Origin: Morganella sibonii
GTDB lineage: Bacteria; Pseudomonadota; Gammaproteobacteria; Enterobacterales; Enterobacteriaceae
DNA: 64,000 nucleotides
NCBI RefSeq assembly: GCF_040560245.1
Contig: NZ_JAKMWP010000010.1
Reading direction: 5' to 3' (one strand)
A program made the translations under genes and the position numbers. The notes under the pieces are model-generated. The model was given only the letters and a program-made list of their open reading frames with translations. It was not told where the DNA came from and did no database searches. Below, piece by piece: positions 51,266 to 59,636 of this stretch (the first letter of the stretch is position 1; every line of letters starts with the position of its first letter).

Positions 51266-54200
51266 TTACAGGCTTTGTTTCAGTGCTTTCTCTGCGGCCT
51301 GTGATGCCCGGCTGCGTTCCGTGGTATTCATACCGGAATGATCACGGGCGAGCCGGGTGTAAACGGCCGGCAGAACAAACAGGGTAAAGAGTGTTCCGAC
51401 CATCATCCCTGACACTATCACCACACCAAGACCGAAACGGCTGTTGGCACCGGCACCGGAAGCAAACAGCAGCGGGATAAGTCCTATCACCATCGCGGCC
51501 GTGGTCATCAGTACCGGACGCAGACGTATTTGTGCGGCGCGGATAATGGCCTGACGGCGATCGAGCTTTTCATGCATCTGGAGTTCATTGGCAAACTCCA
51601 CCATCAGAATACCGTGCTTACTGATAAGCCCTATCAATGTCACCAATCCTATCTGAGTATAAATATTAAGTGTCGCATAGCCGAGCGCCAGCGGCAGCAG
51701 AGCACCGCAAACCGACAATGGGACGGTGATCAGAATAATCAGCGGATCTGTCAGGCTCTCATACTGTGCAGCCAGCACCAGATAAATAATGATAAGTGCC
51801 GCCGCGAAAGCAAACATCAGTGTATTTCCTTCCTGTTTGAACTGCCGGGCGTCTGACTGCCAGTCATAACTGAACCCGGCCGGCAGCGCCTGTCCGGCCT
51901 GCTCCAGGAAATTCACCGCCTCGCCAAGTGTGACACCGGGGGCCGGTATTGCCTGAAAAACAGCTGCATTCTGCTGATCAAACTGGGTCAGTTTATTCGG
52001 TTCGACCGTGGTGCTGATTGTCACAATGGCAGAAAGCGGGATCAGCTGATTATCCCGGGTACGCACATACTGGCGCTCCAGTGCCTGCGGTGTCAGGCGC
52101 TGTTCGCGGGTGCTCTGCGGAATGACATCATAGGAACGGCCATCCATCGCGAAGCGGTTAATATAGTTCTCCCCGACCAGCAGATTCAGTGATTCGCCGA
52201 TATCACTCATGCGGATACCCAGACTGTTGGCTTTCTCACGGTTGATCTTCACCTGCACGACCGGGTTGTTGTAATCGAGATCACTGTCAACCACCATAAA
52301 TAAACCACTCTCCCGCGCCTGCTGCTTAATATCTTCCATGGCCTGATACAGCACCGGATAACCCAGCGGGCTGCGCAATACCATCTGCACCGGCAGGCCA
52401 CCGGCTGATCCCGGCAGCGGCGGCAGCTGGAAGACAAATATCTGACTGCCTTCTATCTCACTGACCGCCTGTTGCAGTGACTGCTGAACCTGCGCTGCGG
52501 ATGTGGTACGGGCTGACCAGTCAGACAGGTTGATTCCGCCGAAACTGGCAGACGGGCCATCCGTGCCGTTGATAATCCACGTGCTGTCACTTTCCGGCAG
52601 TGTCATCATGACCTCATGCAGCCGCTGGTTAAAACGCTCGGCATAGGCGAGGTTGGCATGCTGCGGTGCTTTGACAGCGGTCAGAATACTGGCCTGATCT
52701 TCCGCCGGTGCCAGCTCCTGCTGCGCCTGCTGGTAAAGCAGCGGCAGGCTGATACAGACGGCGACAGCAAACAGGCCGGTGATCCGGCGGTGATCGAGCA
52801 AAAAATTCAGGAGCCGGCCGTAGCCCGCAGCCAGTGAACTGAAAACATACTCCGCACCCGCCGCCATCCGGCCTTCATTCTGTCCGGCGTTCAGCATAAA
52901 GGAGCTCATGACCGGTGACAGCGTCAGCGCGACAATACCGGAAACAATCACAGCACCGGCAAGTGTCAGGGCAAACTCTCTGAACAGTGCGCCGGTCAGT
53001 CCGGACATCAGGCCGATAGGCGCATAGACTGCCGCGAGAGTAATGGTCATGGCAATGACCGGTCCCGCAACTTCACGGGCACCGATCAGCGCCGCCAGCA
53101 CCGGTGACTTACCTTCCTCAATATGGCGGTGGACGTTTTCCACCACCACGATGGCATCATCCACAACCAGGCCGATAGCAAGCACCATCGCCAGTAATGT
53201 CAGCAGGTTAATACTGAAACCGGCCGCCAGCATGATAATTGCCGCACCCAGCATGGAGAGCGGGATCGCCAGTACCGGGATCAGCACGCTTCGCAGGGAG
53301 CCGAGACACAGGAAGATCACCGCGATCACGATTGCCAGCGCTTCCAGCAGTGTCTGCATTACCTGATCAATGGAGGCTTCAATAAAACGGGCGGTTTCAA
53401 AGGCCATCTCTGCCTTTACACCCGGCGGCAGCGTTTTTTCGATCCCCGGCAGTAACTTTTTCATACCGTCAACAATGACCAGCGGGTTACCGGACGGCGT
53501 GGAGAAAAGACCCAGATAAATCGCAGATTCGCCGTTCATCAGGCCGCTGGTTTCGGCCGATGCCGCACCGAGTTCGACGGTTGCCACATCTTTCAGCCGG
53601 ACCAGACCGTTGCCGTCACTGTGGATCACCATATCGCGGAACTCATCGACGCTGGTCAGATCCGTATTCACATATACGTTGGCTATCACAAACTCGCCTT
53701 TGACCTTACCGGGAGCCGCCTGGTAGTTATTGCGCCGTACGGCATCCGCGACATCAGCTGCTGTCAGGCCGCGTCCGGCAAGGCGTTCCGCATCCAGCCA
53801 CAGCCGCATTGCCAGCGTCTGCCCGCCGAAAACCTGTACTTTGGATACCCCCTCAATCGCAGAAAACTGCGGTTCAACCACCCGGGAAAGATAGTCAGTC
53901 AGCGCCGGCAGTCCGATATCACCGCCGGAAAAACCGATATAGGCGACCGCCGTGGATTCCCCGGATGATAATTCAATCACCGGATCATATGCCTGCTCCG
54001 GCAGTTTATAGCGTACCTGGTTTACCTTGGCCATTGCCTGGGCAAGGGCTGCCGTCGGATCACGGTTCAGTTCCATCCTTACTGTCACGGTACTTTGCCC
54101 CTGTACAGAAGAGGAGGTGAGGTAGTCCACCCCCTCCACGGAAGAGACAGACTGGGCAATCGGCTGGGTAACGAAACCCTGTATCAGTTCAGCGGATGCT

Positions 54201-54361
54201 CCCGGATAGCTGGTGGTGATAGTGATAGCCGAGCTTTGCAGCATCGGATACTGGCGGACAGGTAATTTGCTTAATGCAAACAGCCCGAGCAGCACAATCA
54301 GCGCGCTGACAACCAGCGCCAGCACCGGACGTCTGACAAAAATATCAGTAAAAGTCATCAC
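51266..54361 (-). CDS. mexI: RND efflux pump inner-membrane transporter, MexI-like
   Basis: The product has 1031 residues, twelve membrane segments and two large periplasmic loops of the AcrB/MexB family. The N-terminus TFTDIFVRRPVLALVVSALI and the central VVDDAIVVVENVHRHIEEGKSP, with LIGLISKHGILMVEFANELQ, are strongly like MexI of Pseudomonas aeruginosa. RND pumps use the proton gradient to expel drugs and redox-active compounds together with an adaptor and an outer-membrane channel. The adaptor gene overlaps by 4 bp upstream; no channel gene (OpmD/TolC type) is present. It is expected to be induced through the SoxR-type promoter at 55553-55583. Confidence 0.92.
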   Translation of the reverse strand: MMTFTDIFVRRPVLALVVSALIVLLGLFALSKLPVRQYPMLQSSAITITTSYPGASAELIQGFVTQPIAQSVSSVEGVDYLTSSSVQGQSTVTVRMELNRDPTAALAQAMAKVNQVRYKLPEQAYDPVIELSSGESTAVAYIGFSGGDIGLPALTDYLSRVVEPQFSAIEGVSKVQVFGGQTLAMRLWLDAERLAGRGLTAADVADAVRRNNYQAAPGKVKGEFVIANVYVNTDLTSVDEFRDMVIHSDGNGLVRLKDVATVELGAASAETSGLMNGESAIYLGLFSTPSGNPLVIVDGMKKLLPGIEKTLPPGVKAEMAFETARFIEASIDQVMQTLLEALAIVIAVIFLCLGSLRSVLIPVLAIPLSMLGAAIIMLAAGFSINLLTLLAMVLAIGLVVDDAIVVVENVHRHIEEGKSPVLAALIGAREVAGPVIAMTITLAAVYAPIGLMSGLTGALFREFALTLAGAVIVSGIVALTLSPVMSSFMLNAGQNEGRMAAGAEYVFSSLAAGYGRLLNFLLDHRRITGLFAVAVCISLPLLYQQAQQELAPAEDQASILTAVKAPQHANLAYAERFNQRLHEVMMTLPESDSTWIINGTDGPSASFGGINLSDWSARTTSAAQVQQSLQQAVSEIEGSQIFVFQLPPLPGSAGGLPVQMVLRSPLGYPVLYQAMEDIKQQARESGLFMVVDSDLDYNNPVVQVKINREKANSLGIRMSDIGESLNLLVGENYINRFAMDGRSYDVIPQSTREQRLTPQALERQYVRTRDNQLIPLSAIVTISTTVEPNKLTQFDQQNAAVFQAIPAPGVTLGEAVNFLEQAGQALPAGFSYDWQSDARQFKQEGNTLMFAFAAALIIIYLVLAAQYESLTDPLIILITVPLSVCGALLPLALGYATLNIYTQIGLVTLIGLISKHGILMVEFANELQMHEKLDRRQAIIRAAQIRLRPVLMTTAAMVIGLIPLLFASGAGANSRFGLGVVIVSGMMVGTLFTLFVLPAVYTRLARDHSGMNTTERSRASQAAEKALKQSL

Positions 54362-55470
54362 TTCCTCCGGGATGCGGTTGTCTGCGCGGCAGCCAGCGTG
54401 TCGCTGTCACTCTGTACAATGGGGCTGCCGTCAGATAACCGGAGCTGGCCGGATGTCACCACCTGCATACCGGCGGTCAGCCCTTCCGTAATTTCGGTTT
54501 TGCCGTCCCAGCGTTTCCCGGTTTTGACCGCAGTACGGCGGGCAATCAGCCGGTTATCCTCACTTTTTTGCGCAACAAACACGGTATCGCCGTAGGCACT
54601 GTAAGTTACCGCAGTTTCCGGCACCGCAAGTACCCTGGAAGCTTCTTTCTGAGAAACCTGCACGCCCGCATACATACCGGCTTTCAGTCTGCCGTCATGG
54701 TTCGGCAGTTCCGCCTGAACGCGCACTGTCCGGGATTTGTCGATCAGGGGGTCGACGGCCACAATTTTTGCGGAGAAAGTCTCACCCGGCCAGGCATCTG
54801 CCAGCACGGTGACCGGCTGCCCGGTATAGAGCTGAGGGACAGCCTGCTCATCCAGTGAAAAGTTGATTTTCAGCGTGCCGGCGTTGATCAGACTGACGAC
54901 AGGATCACCTGCCTGAACATACTGACCTTCATGAACCTGACGTATCCCGAGTGTGCCTGAGAAGGGCGCACGGATTGTTTTTTGTGCGATCTGCGCCTGT
55001 GTCTGGCGGATAGCCCCCCGTGCCATATCCCGTTCTGCGCGGGTATTATCCACCTGTGCGGCAGCTACCATATTTTTACTGAATAATTGTGTTGTCCGGT
55101 TATGAAGCTGCTCGGTATTACGCAGCTGTGCCTGCAATTTTGCGAGTTCTCCCTGTTCGATAGCATCATTGAGCTGCACCAGCGGCTGACCTTCTTTGAC
55201 AGTATCACCCGAGACAAAACGGATAGCTGTAATACGCCCTGCGGTTTCCGGTGCCACCAGTACCTGGCGGGCGGCCTCCAGCTCTCCGACTCCCGCCAGT
55301 GTCCGGTTCAGCCCGGTTTCCTCAACCGGTGCCAGCGCAACCTGTACCGGCGGCATAACATACTGTCCGTCCGCGGTATCATCCTGCCCGGAGGCCATTA
55401 CATAAGTACCGGCTGCACCGGCCAGGAGCACCGCGGCAGCCGCGGAACCGATCACATACTTTTTCTTCAT
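54358..55470 (-). CDS. mexH: RND efflux periplasmic adaptor, MexH-like
   Basis: The product has 370 residues from ATG 55470, next to a GTG codon, with AAGGG upstream. The N-terminal membrane anchor (about 5-25) is followed by lipoyl and coiled-coil hairpin (about 100-150, LAKLQAQLRNTEQLHNRTTQLFSKNMVAAAQ) and beta-barrel domains, ending in a Ser/Thr tail. It is the membrane fusion protein that links the RND transporter to an outer-membrane channel. It overlaps the transporter gene by 4 bp and is first in the operon. A SoxR-type promoter lies 83 bp upstream. Confidence 0.9.
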   Translation of the reverse strand: MKKKYVIGSAAAAVLLAGAAGTYVMASGQDDTADGQYVMPPVQVALAPVEETGLNRTLAGVGELEAARQVLVAPETAGRITAIRFVSGDTVKEGQPLVQLNDAIEQGELAKLQAQLRNTEQLHNRTTQLFSKNMVAAAQVDNTRAERDMARGAIRQTQAQIAQKTIRAPFSGTLGIRQVHEGQYVQAGDPVVSLINAGTLKINFSLDEQAVPQLYTGQPVTVLADAWPGETFSAKIVAVDPLIDKSRTVRVQAELPNHDGRLKAGMYAGVQVSQKEASRVLAVPETAVTYSAYGDTVFVAQKSEDNRLIARRTAVKTGKRWDGKTEITEGLTAGMQVVTSGQLRLSDGSPIVQSDSDTLAAAQTTASRRK

Positions 55471-55552
55471 CACTGTCAGCCCTTACAAAAAGCCATAAAA
55501 CGGCATTAAAAAATAAAAAGAACCGGGATATTTGACACCGGAATGCCGTCGG

Positions 55553-55583
55553 ACTATAAAACCTCAGGTTAAGTTGAGGTCAA
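55553..55583 (-). promoter_or_regulatory. SoxR-type promoter of the RND pump operon (19-bp spacer)
   Basis: On the minus strand TTGACC (55578-55583) and TATAGT (55553-55558) are separated by exactly 19 bp. The spacer contains the SoxR dyad CCTCAGGTTAAGTTGAGG (55562-55579), which matches the known CCTCAAGTTAACTTGAGG in 16 of 18 positions. Overlong spacers bound by MerR-family proteins are the hallmark of redox-activated promoters. The site lies between soxR and the pump genes. Confidence 0.88.
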
Positions 55584-55622
55584 CACTCCGGATGCCGGAA
55601 TAACACGAAAGGAACATTCATC

Positions 55623-56114
55623 ATGAAAAATGCCGGAAAACCGATCGATTCCGCCCGTGTGCTGACGGTGGGGGAAGTGGCTAAACGGAGCGGTGTGACC
55701 GTCTCCGCGCTGCATTTTTATGAGGAGAAAGGGCTGATCACCAGCACCCGCAATCAGGGAAACCAGCGGCGTTATCCGTCTGTGGTGCTGCGCTATGTGG
55801 CGTTTATCAAGGCGGCACAGAGCACCGGGATCCCGCTGAAAGAGATTCAGGCGGTACTCAGTCAGTTTCCGGTTAACAGTAAGCTGACATCAGAACAGTG
55901 GCGCATTCTGTCGTCACGGGTGCGCCGTTATCTGGATGAGAAGATCACCCGTCTCACCCGGCTGCGGGATGAATTTGATAAATGTATCGGTTGTGGTTGT
56001 CTGTCTCTGACCGATTGCCCGCTGCGTAACCCGGAAGATAAGCTCGGTGCCCTGGGAGCAGGCGCTCAGATTCTGAACCGTCCGGTGGATGATGAGGAAT
56101 TTACAGCGGGATAA
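55623..56114 (+). CDS. soxR: redox-sensitive MerR-family activator SoxR
   Basis: The product has 163 residues. N-terminal MerR helix-turn-helix (VGEVAKRSGVTVSALHFYEEKGL, about 16-38), dimerisation helix, and the [2Fe-2S] ligands C121, C124, C126 and C132 in CIGCGCLSLTDC. Oxidation of the cluster by redox-cycling compounds activates target promoters. It is divergent from the MexHI-like pump, with the SoxR operator in between. No soxS lies next to it, so control of the pump may be direct, as with the mexGHI-opmD operon of P. aeruginosa. Confidence 0.96.
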   Translation: MKNAGKPIDSARVLTVGEVAKRSGVTVSALHFYEEKGLITSTRNQGNQRRYPSVVLRYVAFIKAAQSTGIPLKEIQAVLSQFPVNSKLTSEQWRILSSRVRRYLDEKITRLTRLRDEFDKCIGCGCLSLTDCPLRNPEDKLGALGAGAQILNRPVDDEEFTAG

Positions 56115-56169
56115 ATTGAGTTTCCGGGCAAAATCCGTTAGAAGGAGAGGATAATACTAAGGAGTTATC

Positions 56170-57210
56170 GTGATTACCGAAGAATTTCTCTCCAATAATG
56201 TGCTCAGTCTGATTGTGCTGGTGCTGTGTCTGCTCGGTTCCGGCGGACTGATGATTTATAACCGCAAGCGGGAAAAGGGCGAGCACGCCACATTAGTGCA
56301 TGTTTCCCAGTTTATCATGTGGGCGCTGGGGGTGATTATCCTCGGGGATTTCACCGAACAGGGCATTGACCATTTTAAGTGGCGCTTTATCACGGCAGAT
56401 ACCGTCGGGATGATCTGCACCACACTGATTGTGCTGATGCTGATCCGCAAACTGTTCCTGATGATAAACCGCCTGGCCGCCGCCCAGATCAAACGTGGCA
56501 GCGATATCACCTCGGCGCATATTGTCTCCCGTGTGCTGAAAATCCTGATCGTGATAGTGGTTTTCCTGTTCTACGGCGAACACTTCGGGATGAGCCTGTC
56601 CGGCCTGCTGACCTTCGGCGGTATCGGCGGTATTGCCATCGGTATGGCGGGGAAAGATATTCTCAGCAACCTCTTTTCCGGCATTATGCTTTATTTTGAC
56701 CGTCCGTTTAAAATCGGTGACTGGGTCAGCTCGCCTGACCGGCAGATTGAGGGCACGGTGGTGGAAATCGGCTGGCGTATCACCAAAATCATTACCTTTG
56801 ATCACCGCCCGCTCTATATCCCGAACTCGCTGTTCTCCTCCATCAGTGTGGAAAACCCGGGGCGTATGACCAACCGGCGGATCAAAACCACAATTGGTCT
56901 GCGTTATGAGGATGCGGAGAAAATTTCACAGATTGTCAGTGAGATACGGGCCATGCTGAAAGCCGAGAGCAGCATTGATCAGCACCAGACGTTGCTGGTC
57001 TATTTTGATGAGTTTGGTGATTCCGCCCTCAATATTATGGTGTACTGCTTTACCAAAACCACGGTCTGGGCGGAGTGGCTGGCGGCACAGCAGGCGGTGT
57101 ATCTGAAAATTATTGATATCGTACACCGCAACGGCGCAGATTTTGCCTTCCCGAGCCGGACTCTCTATATGGAACGCAACAGTGTCTCCCGCGAACCGCC
57201 GGGAGTGTGA
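56170..57210 (+). CDS. ynaI: mechanosensitive channel of the MscS family, YnaI-like
   Basis: The product has 346 residues (E. coli YnaI 343). Five membrane segments are expected; TM3 includes LSGLLTFGGIGGIAIGMAGKDILSN, the pore-lining Gly/Ala pattern, followed by the beta domain (GDWVSSPDRQIEGTVVEIGWRITKI). The match to YnaI continues into NPGRMTNRRI and WAEWLAAQQAVYLKIIDIV. It opens on membrane tension to release solutes under hypo-osmotic shock. It stands alone between soxR and a MerR-family gene. Confidence 0.94.
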   Translation: MITEEFLSNNVLSLIVLVLCLLGSGGLMIYNRKREKGEHATLVHVSQFIMWALGVIILGDFTEQGIDHFKWRFITADTVGMICTTLIVLMLIRKLFLMINRLAAAQIKRGSDITSAHIVSRVLKILIVIVVFLFYGEHFGMSLSGLLTFGGIGGIAIGMAGKDILSNLFSGIMLYFDRPFKIGDWVSSPDRQIEGTVVEIGWRITKIITFDHRPLYIPNSLFSSISVENPGRMTNRRIKTTIGLRYEDAEKISQIVSEIRAMLKAESSIDQHQTLLVYFDEFGDSALNIMVYCFTKTTVWAEWLAAQQAVYLKIIDIVHRNGADFAFPSRTLYMERNSVSREPPGV

Positions 57211-57244
57211 TCTGACGCCTTGCGTCATCCCCCCTGTTTCCGTT

Positions 57245-57292
57245 ATTGTGCCGCCGGTTAATTCCTGAGAAGGTCATCAGAGGCGGCACAAT
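57245..57292 (+). promoter_or_regulatory. perfect 11-bp inverted repeat reaching the start codon of the MerR-family gene
   Basis: ATTGTGCCGCC (57245-57255) pairs exactly with GGCGGCACAAT (57282-57292), which ends directly before ATG 57293. The 3' arm overlaps the likely GAGG ribosome site (57280-57283). It could be a protein operator or an RNA hairpin that limits translation. Confidence 0.6.
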
Positions 57293-58150
57293 ATGGCGAA
57301 ATATTTTTCCATCGGCGAGATGGCAAAGCTCCATAAAATCAGCATTCAGACACTGCGTTATTATGACCAGCTGGGGCTGTTCCGGCCGGTGTATGTCGAT
57401 CAGGAAAGTAACTACCGCTATTACACTATCGATCAGTTTTCTCAGCTGGATATTATTAAGTATCTGAAATACCTGGGAATGCCGCTGAAAGATATCAAAC
57501 ACCGGCTGGAAGACAGTGATACGCAGATCCTCAGTCTGCTGACACGGAAAATTGCGGTGGTGGATGAAAAAATCCGCGAGCTTGAGCTGATTAAAAAGGT
57601 GCTCTCCACCAAAAAAGAGACGCTGGAAAAAGGGATTGATACCGACAGTATCGGAAAAATCACCCGCCGTTATATCCCGCGCCGCCATATTTTATCGATG
57701 GATTATGAGCCCGGTCTGAGCTTTGAGGAGACCATGGAGTTCTCGCGGCGGCAGATTGCCAATATCCTCGAAGAGAATATCTCTATTTTCTATGGCGGTG
57801 TCAGCGGGCTGGTCTCCCGCAGTGAGTTTCTTGCCACGCAGCAGGTGCATTATCTGAACAGTTTTGTGATTGTCGAGCGCGACCTGTTTAACCCGCAGGT
57901 GCAGGACAAAATTACAGAAATTCCGGACTGTGAATTTATCTGTCTGATGTATCAGGGGCCCTACAGCGAAAATACCGCAGCGTTTAAAGCCCTGACGGAT
58001 TATGCGGAATATAAACGCATTCCGGTGGATGACATGATGTATGAAATCCCGGTGATTGACCCGCTTTCCACCAATGATGAGCACCAGCTGCTGACTGAAA
58101 TCCAGATCAAAGTGAAACGGCGTGAAATTGATACCCGCTGTCTGGTATAA
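57293..58150 (+). CDS. MerR-family regulator with GyrI-like ligand-binding domain
   Basis: The product has 285 residues. N-terminal MerR helix-turn-helix (FSIGEMAKLHKISIQTLRYYDQLGLFRPVYVD, about 5-36), a coiled linker (about 75-115) and a C-terminal effector domain (about 150-280) with LMYQGPYSENTAAFKALTDYAEYKRIPVDD, as in BltR/BmrR proteins that bind hydrophobic ligands. The probable target is the 19-bp-spacer promoter at 58275-58305 in front of the downstream PLP enzyme and MFS transporter, since both site and regulator are typical of the family. The inducer is unknown. Confidence 0.88.
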   Translation: MAKYFSIGEMAKLHKISIQTLRYYDQLGLFRPVYVDQESNYRYYTIDQFSQLDIIKYLKYLGMPLKDIKHRLEDSDTQILSLLTRKIAVVDEKIRELELIKKVLSTKKETLEKGIDTDSIGKITRRYIPRRHILSMDYEPGLSFEETMEFSRRQIANILEENISIFYGGVSGLVSRSEFLATQQVHYLNSFVIVERDLFNPQVQDKITEIPDCEFICLMYQGPYSENTAAFKALTDYAEYKRIPVDDMMYEIPVIDPLSTNDEHQLLTEIQIKVKRREIDTRCLV

Positions 58151-58188
58151 AACTCTCCATATGCTATAGGTATTTATACCTTCAATAT

Positions 58189-58222
58189 AAAAACAGGCTG
58201 ATATTACTCAGCCTGTTTTTAT
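58189..58222 (+). terminator. terminator after the MerR-family gene
   Basis: AAAAACAGGCTG and CAGCCTGTTTTT form a perfect 12-bp stem (58190-58220) with a T-rich end. Confidence 0.88.
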
Positions 58223-58274
58223 TTTTAACACCGTATAATTACCCGTTTTGTGATGTGCATCCACTATATCGTAA

Positions 58275-58305
58275 TTGACTCTATAGTAACTGGAGAGTCT
58301 ATAGT
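58275..58305 (+). promoter_or_regulatory. MerR-type promoter (19-bp spacer) for the PLP enzyme/MFS operon
   Basis: TTGACT (58275-58280) and TATAGT (58300-58305) are 19 bp apart. The dyad GACTCT-N11-AGAGTC (58277-58299) spans the spacer. Such overlong spacers are activated by MerR-family proteins; the regulator gene lies just upstream. The start of the regulated gene is 155 bp downstream, leaving a leader with no clear gene. Confidence 0.82.
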
Positions 58306-58460
58306 TATCCACATTACAGCAATGGTTAAAAAGGTCGTTACCACCATACTATTAGCATCACACTATTACCCCCGCTGATCCTGAATCAGCCACCCGAACT
58401 GACTAATGATAATAAATGATGACATGCGGATCAGAGTGCTGATCTCATGAGGAGTCTGTT

Positions 58461-59618
58461 GTGCAAAAAAATACTGATTATGATTTGGAAACCAAACTGA
58501 TCCACCAGGGTCATTCACCGGACCCGGCCACCGGCGCGCTGGCCAGTCCTATCTATCAGACCGCCACATTTGCGGCGCATTCTGTGGAGCATTTCGAAGA
58601 ACTGTGCCGGACATGGGGCTATGTCTACAGCCGCGAGTGCAACCCGAACCTGACGGAGCTGGAAAGCAAACTGGCGATGCTGGAAGGGGCGGACAGCGCG
58701 ATTGTCAGTGCATCCGGCATGGGGGCGATTGCCTCAACCCTGTTGTCACTGGTCAAAACCGGCGATCATATTGTCAGTGCGGACGGGATCTTCTCCCACA
58801 CCCGCCTGCTGATGACAGAACTGCTGGCAAAATTCGGCGTGGAAATTACCTTCACGGATGCCACGAACAGCGATAATATCCGCGCTGCCATGAAACCGGC
58901 GACAAAGCTCGTGTATGTGGAAAGCCCGCTGAATCCGTCACTGGAGCTGGTGGATATCCGCGCGGTGGCAGACATTGCCCATCAGAACAAAAGCCTGCTG
59001 ATTGTTGACAGCACCTTCTGCACGCCGATCCTGCAACGTCCGCTGGAACTGGGAGCGGATCTGGTGGTTCACAGTCTGACCAAGTTTATGAACGGTCACG
59101 GCGATACCCTCGGCGGCGCGGTTATCGGTTCCCGCGAACTGATCGAACTGATCAAATGGCCGGGATTATGCTGCTTTACCGGCGCGGCACTGGCACCGAA
59201 CAATGCCTGGATGATTATGCGCGGGATGAAAACCCTCGATATGCGCATGAAAAAACACTGCGAAAATGGTCTGGCACTGGCGGAATTCCTGACATCTCAG
59301 AGTGAAATCGAAGAAGTCCGCTACCCGGCACTGAAAAATCATCCGCATTATGAGCTGTGTCAGTCTCAGATGAACGGCCTCGGCGGCGGTATTGTCTCTT
59401 TCCGGCTGAAAGAGGACATTCACGGCCTGACCCGCGACCAGGTGAGCCGCAAATTTGTGAATTCCCTGAAACTGACCACTATTGCCACCAGTCTGGGGGA
59501 AGAACACACCCTGGTCCAGATGAACGGCGAAAACCTGATCCGTATTGCTGTCGGACTTGAGTCAGCAAAAGACATTATTGCGGATTTCCGCCAGGCCCTG
59601 GATGCAGTTCACGGCTGA
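58461..59618 (+). CDS. Cys/Met-metabolism PLP enzyme, methionine gamma-lyase-like
   Basis: The product has 385 residues of the cystathionine/methionine gamma-lyase family. PLP lysine K208 is in HSLTKFMNGHGDTLGG; YVYSRECNPN gives the phosphate-binding Tyr and Arg. Length and C-terminal sequence are nearest to methionine gamma-lyases (methanethiol, ammonia and 2-oxobutyrate from methionine). However, the usual active-site LYG(G/C)T motif is replaced by GIFSHT, with Phe111 in place of the catalytic Tyr. It may therefore have a different substrate. It forms an operon with the MFS gene 18 bp downstream and is preceded by the MerR-type promoter. Confidence 0.85.
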   Translation: MQKNTDYDLETKLIHQGHSPDPATGALASPIYQTATFAAHSVEHFEELCRTWGYVYSRECNPNLTELESKLAMLEGADSAIVSASGMGAIASTLLSLVKTGDHIVSADGIFSHTRLLMTELLAKFGVEITFTDATNSDNIRAAMKPATKLVYVESPLNPSLELVDIRAVADIAHQNKSLLIVDSTFCTPILQRPLELGADLVVHSLTKFMNGHGDTLGGAVIGSRELIELIKWPGLCCFTGAALAPNNAWMIMRGMKTLDMRMKKHCENGLALAEFLTSQSEIEEVRYPALKNHPHYELCQSQMNGLGGGIVSFRLKEDIHGLTRDQVSRKFVNSLKLTTIATSLGEEHTLVQMNGENLIRIAVGLESAKDIIADFRQALDAVHG

Positions 59619-59636
59619 TAAGAAGAGATAACCATT

